This document shows positions 34,662 to 41,141 of a stretch of 42,287 bases of DNA, piece after piece (position 1 is the stretch's first letter; every line of letters starts with the position of its first letter). The DNA is from Mucilaginibacter sp. (GTDB lineage: Bacteria > Bacteroidota > Bacteroidia > Sphingobacteriales > Sphingobacteriaceae). Location of the stretch: assembly GCA_025352225.1 (NCBI GenBank), contig JANXTT010000062.1, positions 1 through 42,287 of the forward strand, read 5' to 3'. The translations under genes and the position numbers were made by a program. A model generated the notes under the pieces. That model did not search any database and had not been told where the DNA came from. It worked only from the letters and a program-made list of their open reading frames with translations.

Positions 34662-35287
34662 CTACTGATGCCTTTATTTAAAAATATCTCTGTAATGGCC
34701 ATGTGCTTAATAGCAACCATTGGCGCATGTTTTATATTGTTGTTATTAACTATGCTATTTGTTTGCGTTAGCATCTCTTTTAATTTTTGCCTTGCCTTAT
34801 GCAGACTTGATTTTGATGTCCCTATGTTTATACCTAACATTTCGGCTATTTCATCGTGCTGATACCCATCAATTGCATATAAATTAAATACCGTTCGGTA
34901 TGAGTGTGGCAGCTTTTGTATTAAGGCAAGCAATTCCTCGTAATCTAGCTTACTGTTAATGGTATCCTCGTGGCCTATATGTTCTGCCTTATCTAATTCT
35001 TCGGTATACGCTGTTTTTAAATTGGCCCGGTAATAATCAACAGAAGCATTCATCATTATACGGCCCAGCCAGGCTTTAAAAGGCTTATCCTGATCAAACC
35101 GGCTAATATTAGTTAACGCTTTAAAAAAACCTGTATTCATAATTTCGGCAGCCTCGTACCGGTTACCAGCATAGCGAAGGCAAATACCCATAGTATAGCC
35201 GTAAAATGCTTTATACAGCATTTTCTGACTTTTCCTGTCCTGCTTTACACAGCCCGCGATAAGTTGATTTAACTCCTCTTCTCCCAT
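34658..35287 (-). CDS. RNA polymerase ECF sigma factor
   Basis: A 209-residue sigma-70 family factor with only regions 2 and 4. Region 2: YEAAEIMNTGFFKALTNI and PFKAWLGRIMMNASVDYYR (promoter melting and -10 contact). Region 4: LPHSYRTVFNLYAIDGYQHDEIAEMLGINIGTSKSSLHKARQKL, here shown in part, with the -35-binding helix-turn-helix. It heads an operon with its likely membrane-bound control protein, yceI, DUF5777 and Rieske genes. A perfect palindrome lies in its promoter. Signal unknown; redox or envelope stress is suggested by the operon content. Confidence 0.93.
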   Translation of the reverse strand: MGEEELNQLIAGCVKQDRKSQKMLYKAFYGYTMGICLRYAGNRYEAAEIMNTGFFKALTNISRFDQDKPFKAWLGRIMMNASVDYYRANLKTAYTEELDKAEHIGHEDTINSKLDYEELLALIQKLPHSYRTVFNLYAIDGYQHDEIAEMLGINIGTSKSSLHKARQKLKEMLTQTNSIVNNNNIKHAPMVAIKHMAITEIFLNKGISR

Positions 35288-35309
35288 GTAGGTGTTACCT
35301 TAGCTCCGT

Positions 35310-35341
35310 TATTTATACTTATCACGATAAGTGATTGCAAA
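35310..35341 (-). promoter_or_regulatory. Promoter and operator-like palindrome of the ECF sigma operon
   Basis: On the minus strand a TTTG (35341-35338) and an AT-rich TATAAATA (35317-35310) stand about 20 bp apart, a weak match to the -33 and -7 elements. Between them is the palindrome ACTTATC-AC-GATAAGT (35317-35332), perfect over 16 bp. It starts 29 bp before the sigma ATG. An operator in the spacer is inferred. Confidence 0.45.
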
Positions 35342-35392
35342 TGGTTGCCTCTAATATAAAATAAACATAAATATACCGTATTTAAATGCAGA

Positions 35393-35422
35393 AAGCTCAT
35401 TTGTATAGTTACAAATGAGCTT
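35393..35422. terminator. Perfect 13-bp hairpin downstream of the DUF1569 remnant
   Basis: AAGCTCATTTGTA (35393-35405) and TACAAATGAGCTT (35410-35422) are exact complements with a 4-nt loop TAGT. It lies 19 bp beyond the stop of the remnant on the minus strand and before the sigma promoter. There is no long T-tract, so it may be a weak terminator or simply a structural repeat. Confidence 0.5.
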
Positions 35423-35441
35423 AGATGTAAAACTTAAATAG

Positions 35442-35488
35442 CTATACGCCAAACTGCCTTAAGTGATGGCTCAGGTGCTTGTACATGC
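35442..35488 (-). pseudogene. 3' remnant of a DUF1569 gene
   Basis: The minus strand encodes MYKHLSHHLRQFGV followed by a stop, differing by one residue (S for D) from the last 14 residues of the intact DUF1569 gene at 36786-37235. DNA identity is about 38 of 43 bases between 35446 and 35488. Similarity stops abruptly upstream at the Met codon, so only this tail survives of a duplicated or recombined copy. It lies next to one copy of a short repeat (35494-35509). Confidence 0.75.
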
Positions 35489-35493
35489 TACAT

Positions 35494-35509
35494 TGCGCCA
35501 GGAAGGGAG
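35494..35509 (-). repeat. Short dispersed repeat, copy A
   Basis: Minus strand reads CTCCCTTCCTGGCGCA, identical over 16 bases to copy C at 36585-36600 on the plus strand. Found immediately beside the DUF1569 remnant. Function unknown. Confidence 0.6.
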
Positions 35510-35547
35510 TCGTAAGGAACTAATTGATTTTATATAGCTAATAAAAA

Positions 35548-35570
35548 AAGCCCGGCTTGCGGCCAGGCTT
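35548..35570 (-). terminator. Terminator for the frameshifted small gene
   Basis: AAGCCCGGC (35548-35556) pairs with GCCAGGCTT (35562-35570) with one mismatch. On the minus strand the stem is followed by a run of seven T, a standard intrinsic terminator, 40 bp beyond the restored stop at 35610. Confidence 0.8.
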
Positions 35571-35609
35571 AGATTTATAATTATCAATGCTTTCGATATA
35601 CTACCCTCA

Positions 35610-36043
35610 TCACTTACCCTCTGGCTTCAAATCTTGTATAATTCTTAGCGGTTTAATATAATAGCAAGAATCATTGCTAACTAAATAATATGGGGTATAT
35701 AACTCCATGTCATTCTGCGTAACAATAATTTTATACGCTGAACTATCTACTGCTATTTTCTTGATGTAATTTTTAAGTTTTGTTTTTTCTCTATTAATAA
35801 AATAACCTTATTTATTTTATTAATAGTATATGGCTTTTTAATTTTTTTTAAATAATCCCTAAGTATATGACTTAAAAAGGTTTGAAAATCAGGCTCATAA
35901 CTCTTGGCGTATTTTGGGTTTATAACATGTATTTCGCTTATATTGGGGTCATTACAAATACATATCTCACGTCTTTTTCCAATAAAATACGAAATTACAA
36001 TCATCGCAAAAACGATAATAATTCTAAAATATTTTTTCATCAC
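35610..36043 (-). pseudogene. Small membrane-anchored protein gene with a one-base frameshift
   Basis: The unbroken part (36043-35753) encodes 96 residues: a signal-anchor helix (RIIIVFAMIVISYFIGKRR) and a soluble part. It stops early after KKQNLKITSRK. Adding one A to the A6 run (T6 on the plus strand, 35783-35788) lets the frame continue as KLKNYIKKIAVDSSAY and end QDLKPEGK with a stop at 35610, about 144 residues in all. The terminator at 35548-35570 fits this longer gene. The added tail looks like real protein. No family recognised. Either a genuine mutation or a base-call error. Confidence 0.6.
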
Positions 36044-36078
36044 TAATTATTTGGGTAGCATTATGAATCAAAAGCGGG

Positions 36079-36102
36079 AGTACCCCTTCCTGGCAAGGTA
36101 CT
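36079..36102 (+). repeat. Short dispersed repeat, copy B (in a hairpin)
   Basis: The core CCCTTCCTGGC (36084-36094) is preceded by GCGGGA as in copy C and lies in a hairpin AGTACC/GGTACT. It sits in the gap between two small minus-strand genes. Confidence 0.45.
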
Positions 36103-36132
36103 GTCATAATCAATTAGCCACCTACATTATAC

Positions 36133-36489
36133 TTACCTTTTATGAATATATTTAGAGGCTTCCTCGGTGTAAAAACGAATAACTGTAGAATCGGGATTCC
36201 AAGTAATTTCTACGGGGGCTTCTTTCTTTAAAATCTTTTTCAAAGCCATCATTTTCTCTTGATAAACGCTAAAGCCCATAAAACGTAAATTGGTCGATAC
36301 TCTTGGGTCATTGGCGTTGCACAAAAGGTATGGGATAAACTCTGCCTTCCTAAGCTCTCCGGCCTTGTAACTGCCCTCTATCAGGTCGTTAATATTTTTA
36401 CTTAGTAATAAAGTCTTGATGTCATTGTCACTTGAATTACACGCGGCGAACAATATAATTATTGTCAATAATTTATTTATATGTTTCAT
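36133..36489 (-). CDS. Small putative lipoprotein
   Basis: A 118-residue protein. The frame is open to 36558, but the ATG at 36489 gives a proper lipoprotein signal: MKHINKLLTIIILFAAC with lipobox FAAC at residues 14-17. The mature part (NSSDNDIKTLLLSKNINDL, then EITWNPDSTVIRFYTEEAS) has no recognised domain. Minus-strand neighbour 89 bp upstream of the frameshifted small gene; the two may be functionally related small exported proteins. Confidence 0.7.
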   Translation of the reverse strand: MKHINKLLTIIILFAACNSSDNDIKTLLLSKNINDLIEGSYKAGELRKAEFIPYLLCNANDPRVSTNLRFMGFSVYQEKMMALKKILKKEAPVEITWNPDSTVIRFYTEEASKYIHKR

Positions 36490-36558
36490 TTTTAAATTGC
36501 CTCCATAATGTTTCTTTCCCGTTACTATCCCAGACATACGAATTGTATTTGAAAGCAT

Positions 36559-36785
36559 TGACCTAATAGAGCGGGACTAGTCATCTCCCTTCCTGGCGCA
36601 TGTCGGGTTGGCTATGTGCAAAGGCTACTTGTGTCTGTTGTAGAGTTGCCCTGCTTCCTGATCTTGTATTTTGAACTCACGTTTAAAGATAAAAAATAAA
36701 CTCAAATTGTAACCCAAATCAGGCACAAGTACCTATCGCCCTTGCCCTCGCTTTATACCTTGCAGGATGGTAAATAGCGGTAGTA
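36559..36785. other. Intergenic region holding repeat copy C
   Basis: No gene is supported here. Copy C of the short repeat (CTCCCTTCCTGGCGCA, 36585-36600), preceded by GCGGGACTAGTCAT, is the only structure seen. Confidence 0.6.
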
Positions 36786-37235
36786 TTATACCCCAAACTG
36801 TCTTAAGTGATGGTCCAGGTGCTTGTACATGCCTGTACCCCATTCTTTGGCACTTAGCTTGCCAAAAAACGAATGTGGATGTGTTGTACACCTGGCTTCT
36901 CCACCTTCGTGAAACCGTTTAATACTTTTGATCAGGTTTTCCATTTCTGTCTTAAAATCCCGTTCATCATCAAAAATGAAACTCTTATCAGTTGGTGTGT
37001 TTTTTTTGAAGGGTTCTTCGCTTGAAAAAACACCTTTTAAAAGTCGGCCCAAAATTCTACCTATAAACATACGGGGCGGATGTTTTTGACCAGTAGCTAC
37101 TAATAAAGCCGATGTGCAATGCGCCATCATCTGGGCCGGGTTCATGGTGCCCCATAGCCTTTCGCTATCGGGTTTTAGATTATTGAGGCGGTTTGTTATT
37201 TCTAACAATGCATTAGGTTCATACAGGCTTTTCAT
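36786..37235 (-). CDS. DUF1569 domain-containing protein (DinB-like fold)
   Basis: A 149-residue cytoplasmic protein of the DUF1569 family, related in fold to DinB/YfiT metal-dependent enzymes. Seen: NRLNNLKPDSERLWGTMNPAQM, MAHCTSALLVATG with the first His, and SFFGKLSAKEWGTGMYKHLDHHLRQFGV (shown in part) with the C-terminal His pair; three His could hold a metal. The enzyme activity is unknown. A remnant of a second copy is 1.3 kb away. Single gene between small unrelated genes. Confidence 0.88.
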   Translation of the reverse strand: MKSLYEPNALLEITNRLNNLKPDSERLWGTMNPAQMMAHCTSALLVATGQKHPPRMFIGRILGRLLKGVFSSEEPFKKNTPTDKSFIFDDERDFKTEMENLIKSIKRFHEGGEARCTTHPHSFFGKLSAKEWGTGMYKHLDHHLRQFGV

Positions 37236-37285
37236 GTGTGTGATATTAGGTTATAGCGAAGTTACGTATTTGATATTGGTTAGAG

Positions 37286-37498
37286 TTATGCCAACTCCTC
37301 GCATAAATATCCTGCAAATTGTATTTTGTTTATTATGGCTTTTTTATCGTTAACGGTTGATTCTATCCGTAATACTTTGTCTACATCTTCGCGGTCAATA
37401 TTCCATAAAGACACAAATGGAATATCATTTAATACCTGCGCTAGTTGTTTGATGTCTTTTTTGAACCTGATATTGGTTTTGAAAATTAAAACATCCAT
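37286..37498 (-). CDS. Hypothetical small protein, HMA-like fold without Cys pair
   Basis: A 70-residue protein. The pattern of a short beta-alpha-beta repeat (VLIFKTNIRFKKDIKQLAQVLN, FVSLWNIDREDVDKVLRIES) resembles small heavy-metal-associated domains, but the metal-binding CxxC is absent, so metal transfer is unlikely. Similar Cys-less proteins are common in Bacteroidota. A hairpin-free gap separates it from the DUF1569 gene. Family call is tentative. Confidence 0.65.
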   Translation of the reverse strand: MDVLIFKTNIRFKKDIKQLAQVLNDIPFVSLWNIDREDVDKVLRIESTVNDKKAIINKIQFAGYLCEELA

Positions 37499-37520
37499 AA
37501 TTGGCTGTGTTTAGGATTAA

Positions 37521-37548
37521 AAAACAGCGATGCTTTTGCGGCATCGCT
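37521..37548 (-). terminator. Intrinsic terminator after the dinB-family gene
   Basis: AGCGATGC (37526-37533) and GCATCGCT (37541-37548) form a perfect 8-bp stem; on the minus strand it is followed by T6, 10 bp beyond the stop of the DinB-family gene. Confidence 0.85.
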
Positions 37549-37557
37549 ATGGTAAAT

Positions 37558-38061
37558 TTAAAAACTATGATCGTCGGCACTTGGCCCGTAACTGCCTGGT
37601 ATCGGGATATCCAAAAGGCGTAGATAGACGCCTAATTGCGCACGGTGATGTACTATTTGGCAATACGAAGTTCGTATAAATTCGCCCCTGGTTGATAGGC
37701 TTAATATCGTTTCGCCGTTTCGTAATGTCCAGTTAGGCAGTAATTGTTCGTCTATGGTCTTTTCCAGCTCGCTATTGCCTAATGCTAACGAACGCTGAAA
37801 ATAATGAAGCAAATCGGCAGTATTGGTTATCGTTTCCTGTTGATATGGGTTGTTGGCAAAGTCCAGTTCATCAGTAGTTAGAATCATACTAACCCATCCT
37901 GGCAGCTCGGCAATATGGGTGGCCAGGCGTTGTATGGTCATGCTTTTGGGGTGTGGCTGCCATTGGAATTTATCGTCAGGAATACGCTCCAGCATTTTGC
38001 GTGTAACTTGCGCCTCCTGATTTAACTCTTTTATCAAGGCTTTAATGATTGTTGTTGACAT
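37558..38061 (-). CDS. DinB family protein
   Basis: A 167-residue four-helix-bundle protein of the DinB/YfiT superfamily, whose members are metal-dependent thiol transferases or hydrolases. Seen: LATHIAELPGW with His49, IVHHRAQLGVYLRLL with His138 and His139, and the ending IPIPGSYGPSADDHSF typical of this subgroup. Three His suit a divalent metal site. The WYL-type regulator gene lies 68 bp upstream on the same strand and may control it. Confidence 0.9.
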   Translation of the reverse strand: MSTTIIKALIKELNQEAQVTRKMLERIPDDKFQWQPHPKSMTIQRLATHIAELPGWVSMILTTDELDFANNPYQQETITNTADLLHYFQRSLALGNSELEKTIDEQLLPNWTLRNGETILSLSTRGEFIRTSYCQIVHHRAQLGVYLRLLDIPIPGSYGPSADDHSF

Positions 38062-38129
38062 AGTGTTTTGTTTTAGTTTTATGATACAAATAAACTATGC
38101 GCTAATGACAACCGTATGTCAGCAGCATT

Positions 38130-39086
38130 TTAGGAAGCCGATAATTTTAAAGAAATTTTTGAAGCCATTACTTTTACAGCTTCTCTTAAGCTTTCGGGCT
38201 TTATAATTGAGCCATGTAGCGCAAACATCATGTACCAATGAGAGAACCCACCTAGGGACATGGTTAAAAAATTCATCTCGAAGGTATTTTCATCAATTTC
38301 TGTTTGGGATATAAAACCATGATAATATTTCTCCCCGTTTAAATAGTTTGCAATATGCTTATCCACCCTGATGATAACTTCTTCGAGGGGGCGTTCCTGA
38401 TAGCTATTTTTAAGATATTCTTTTAATGATATATGTTGTTGGCAAAAGGTTTCGGATGTGGTCAAAATATCGCCTATACGATCAAGCCTAAAGTCGCGAT
38501 AGTCGTTCCTTAGGCGGCAATAGGCGATGAGGTGCCAATAATTATCCAGGAAAATAACCCCCACAGGCTCCACATACCGATCGGTATCTTCCTGTTTATA
38601 GTGCGAAAAGTATTGGAGTGCCAAAACTTTTTTATCTGAGATGCCTTTTAAAATGGGCTGTAAAAGCTTTAAATCGGGCTGTGTGTTTTCAATTCTGCGG
38701 CTTTTCAAAACTTCTATCCGGTTGTCTATATTTTCCAGCAGGTCTTTTTCGGTGGTTCGCAATACGGCTTTAATTTTATACAATGCCGATCGGTAATGTG
38801 TGCCGTTATCTGCATCCGTAAATTGCTCTACCAGTTTTTCGGCGGTTAAAAAAGCGATGGCTTCTTCGCGGGTAAACATTACAGGCGGCAGCCGGTAGCC
38901 TTCCATAATTGAATAGCCAACGCCAGCTTCACCGATGATGGGTATACCTGCTTGCTCTAATGACCTCACATCCCGGTAAACGGTGCGTAAACTAATTTTG
39001 AACCTATCGGCAATATGCTGCGCCGTGGTTATTCGGCGTGATTGCAGCTGAATTAAAATAGCAGAGATACGGTCAATACGGTTCAT
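38130..39086 (-). CDS. YafY-type transcriptional regulator (HTH_11 + WYL)
   Basis: A 318-residue DNA-binding regulator. Seen: an N-terminal winged helix-turn-helix (RISAILIQLQSRRITTAQHI, then SLRTVYRDVRSLEQAGIPIIG), the central GYRLPPVMFTREEAIAFL linker and a WYL domain with VEPVGVIFLDNYWHLIAYCRLRNDYRDFRLDRI-type block (shown in part), then a C-terminal extension. WYL domains sense small ligands or nucleic acids. ATG 39086 gives the usual MNRIDRIS start over a codon at 39095. It precedes the dinB-family gene in the same direction. Confidence 0.92.
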   Translation of the reverse strand: MNRIDRISAILIQLQSRRITTAQHIADRFKISLRTVYRDVRSLEQAGIPIIGEAGVGYSIMEGYRLPPVMFTREEAIAFLTAEKLVEQFTDADNGTHYRSALYKIKAVLRTTEKDLLENIDNRIEVLKSRRIENTQPDLKLLQPILKGISDKKVLALQYFSHYKQEDTDRYVEPVGVIFLDNYWHLIAYCRLRNDYRDFRLDRIGDILTTSETFCQQHISLKEYLKNSYQERPLEEVIIRVDKHIANYLNGEKYYHGFISQTEIDENTFEMNFLTMSLGGFSHWYMMFALHGSIIKPESLREAVKVMASKISLKLSAS

Positions 39087-39221
39087 GGTATACAAATATG
39101 CGAAAACTCTGGAAGGCTGAAGCCGGATAGCAAGAAGATAAATAATTATTGGTTCGTTTAAATTTTTTGATTCTGTAAGAACAATTCCGGTTTAAAACTA
39201 TTTACTTTAAAAATGTGATTT

Positions 39222-39746
39222 ATGAGAAAGCTTGTTTTTTTATTGATTGTTGGTTTGTTTATCAACAGCCAATGTTCGGCACAAATAGATTTCAACAACA
39301 TTAGGATTGATGATATTTTAGGAAAAGTAATTACTGTTGAAAACGGATTTTCCCCAAAGTTTTATATCGGCAATACCCAAATCCCTAAGATAGCTAAAGT
39401 GGCTGAAATATTAGGATTAAAGCAAAACGAAGATATAAACCGCTTATTCAATACCTTTAGAACCGGACGTACCATTTATCATATTGCATCCTATGCAGGC
39501 ACGGCTGTTGCGGTATACGGAGCTATCAGATCGATCAACGCGGCCAACCAGCAAGATTATAAGCCAGCTTTATACTCCGGCTTGGGCGCTATTGGCACTG
39601 GCATTATTGTAAAGCTGTTAACTAAGGGTGCCGCCAATAAAGCTGTTGATATATTTAACAATACCGCCCGCAAAAAGCTGAAAGATATATTTGGAATTGG
39701 AGCCGCATCCGAAACGATGGGCATTGGTATATATGTTAAATTATAA
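39222..39746 (+). CDS. Hypothetical secreted protein
   Basis: A 174-residue protein with a clear signal peptide (KLVFLLIVGLFINSQCSAQ). The mature part starts with a beta-rich segment (IRIDDILGKVITVENGF), then two Ala/Gly-rich hydrophobic helices (YAGTAVAVYGAIRSI and YSGLGAIGTGIIVKLL) that may insert in a membrane, and ends IGIYVKL. No family recognised. Alone on the plus strand between the regulator gene and the broken VOC gene. A 10-bp inverted repeat (39740-39749 / 39766-39775) overlaps its stop codon and may act as a weak terminator. Confidence 0.7.
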   Translation: MRKLVFLLIVGLFINSQCSAQIDFNNIRIDDILGKVITVENGFSPKFYIGNTQIPKIAKVAEILGLKQNEDINRLFNTFRTGRTIYHIASYAGTAVAVYGAIRSINAANQQDYKPALYSGLGAIGTGIIVKLLTKGAANKAVDIFNNTARKKLKDIFGIGAASETMGIGIYVKL

Positions 39747-39789
39747 CGCCCAGATATTAATCAGCGCGTTATAATTAACATTGTTGCTG

Positions 39790-40212
39790 TTATTTATAGT
39801 CATAGTTTATCATCCACTGGATGCCAAACTTATCGGTAAACATTCCAAAATAGGCCCCCCAAAAAGTTTTTTCGAGTGGCATGGTTATTTGCCCCCCTTC
39901 AGATAGGCGTGCAAAAATATTGTCCGCTTCGTTTTCACTATCAACGCCTATAGATATAGAGACATTGGTGCCAATTACCAACTTTTGCCCCATTGATTCC
40001 ATGGCATCGGTAGCCATTAATACATTATCCTTGCCAAGAGGTAATGCAATATGCATAATCTTTTCTTTGTCTTCGGCAGACATAGAATCGCCGTATGGCG
40101 AGTCTTTAAAGCGTTGTAACATTAAAAACTCGCCGCCAAATACCTATTTATAAAAGTTAAACGCCTCCTCAGTGTTACCCAAAAAGTTTAAGTACGAATT
40201 GAATGTGGCCAT
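39790..40212 (-). pseudogene. VOC family (PhnB-like) protein gene with premature amber codon
   Basis: The full gene would encode a 140-residue glyoxalase-fold protein, MATFNSYLNFLGNTEEAF..., ending MINYDYK. At codon 23 (plus strand 40144-40146) there is a TAG inside the run FYK-stop-VFGGEFLMLQRF, where the family has FYxxVFGG. No frameshift is involved; the frame is open on both sides. The first possible restart is the Met at 40122, which would drop the first beta-alpha unit with metal/substrate residues. Most likely a nonsense mutation from a Ser, Gln or Leu codon. Neighbours are the SRPBCC and DinB type genes. Confidence 0.88.
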
Positions 40213-40251
40213 TTTATTGTTTGATTAAGTTGATGTAATACATTGATACAT

Positions 40252-40794
40252 TTAATTTTTCTCCAAGACGCCCTTTAGGTTATCAAGCCCGGTTTGCAAA
40301 TCATCGCCTATCATTTTTTCCATATTCATAAAAAGCAACATTAAGTTCATGGGGTATTTCATAGTGCTTTTAAAACCCCATTTTACCCTTGTTTGATTTG
40401 GAGAAATCGAATCTGTAGACATGTAAGCATCTGCTTTGCCATCAAAGGGTTTTATAAAGTGCAATGCAAGGTCAACCCTTTCCCCTTCGCTAATTTTCTT
40501 TATTTCCTGCTCACCCTTTCCAACATCTTTATTATCACTATCCCAGGCCGATACAAAGCCCGGGGTGCCGTCTGTCCCTTTAAATTCCTTCTTCATTTTG
40601 GGATCCATCGTAGCCCATTTACTATAATTATCCTGATTCTTTAAAAATTTAATGTAGTTAAAAACGGCCTGTTTGTTTTTGTTAATTGTTACTTCCCGTT
40701 CTACAGTGTATTCTTTTTTTATAAACAAGGCTACAATTAAAACTAACACAATAATTGCTGCAAATACCATTAAGATCTTTACTAAAATGCTCAT
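40252..40794 (-). CDS. SRPBCC family (polyketide cyclase-like) protein with N-terminal anchor
   Basis: A 180-residue protein with a membrane helix at about residues 5-26 (ILMVFAAIIVLVLIVALFI) and a START/SRPBCC domain from about 30. Seen: EREVTINKNKQAVFNYI, WATMDPKMKKEF, GFVSAWDSDNKDVGKGEQEI and the C-terminal helix LDNLKGVLEKN. This subgroup is common next to VOC and DinB proteins and WYL regulators in Bacteroidota; the ligand is unknown. Its start follows 300 bp of non-coding DNA. Confidence 0.88.
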   Translation of the reverse strand: MSILVKILMVFAAIIVLVLIVALFIKKEYTVEREVTINKNKQAVFNYIKFLKNQDNYSKWATMDPKMKKEFKGTDGTPGFVSAWDSDNKDVGKGEQEIKKISEGERVDLALHFIKPFDGKADAYMSTDSISPNQTRVKWGFKSTMKYPMNLMLLFMNMEKMIGDDLQTGLDNLKGVLEKN

Positions 40795-41141
40795 CTTGCC
40801 ATTTTTAAGGTTTAACTTGACTATACTATTACTTATGTAAAGATATTATTTGTTCTCCTTTTTTGCAATGTCTTTAAAATCAATTAAATATTAATTTAAT
40901 AGCTTAAATAAACATAAGAAGCAGCATTTGTTTTTTTATGATGATATATGGGCGCTTTGATCAACGCATTAATATGATAACAGGAGTTATAACTTTCCAG
41001 AGGAGCAGCTACATCCGCGTTAGCTAATACCGGCCTCGTTCTAACGCTGCTTGAGGTTGATACTTGGTTTAAAACGGAAAGGTATATCTAACAAAAACCA
41101 GACAGTCTTTTGGGCTGTCTCGTTTTTAATGTTGCGGTGGC
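40795..41141. other. Intergenic region upstream of the SRPBCC gene
   Basis: No gene with a usable start codon. It holds the terminator at 41093-41127, a small inverted repeat GCGTTAG/CTAACGC (41017-41023 / 41041-41047), a hairpin ATAAC-AGGA-GTTAT near 40977-40990, and a minus-strand stretch of about 63 codons without stop (about 41085-40896) but without an ATG. Confidence 0.5.
41093..41127. terminator. Terminator downstream of the coiled-coil protein gene
   Basis: AAAAAC-c-AGACAG (41093-41105) pairs with CTGTCT-c-GTTTTT (41115-41127) around a 9-nt loop. It lies 14 bp past the stop of the gene at 41142 and gives a T-tract on the plus strand and, through the A5 run, on the minus strand. Confidence 0.75.

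Noticed and set aside
39740..39775. Strong terminator after the secreted hypothetical protein
   Set aside because: The 10-bp inverted repeat overlaps the stop codon, has a 16-nt loop and lacks a T-tract, so it is noted only in the gene entry.
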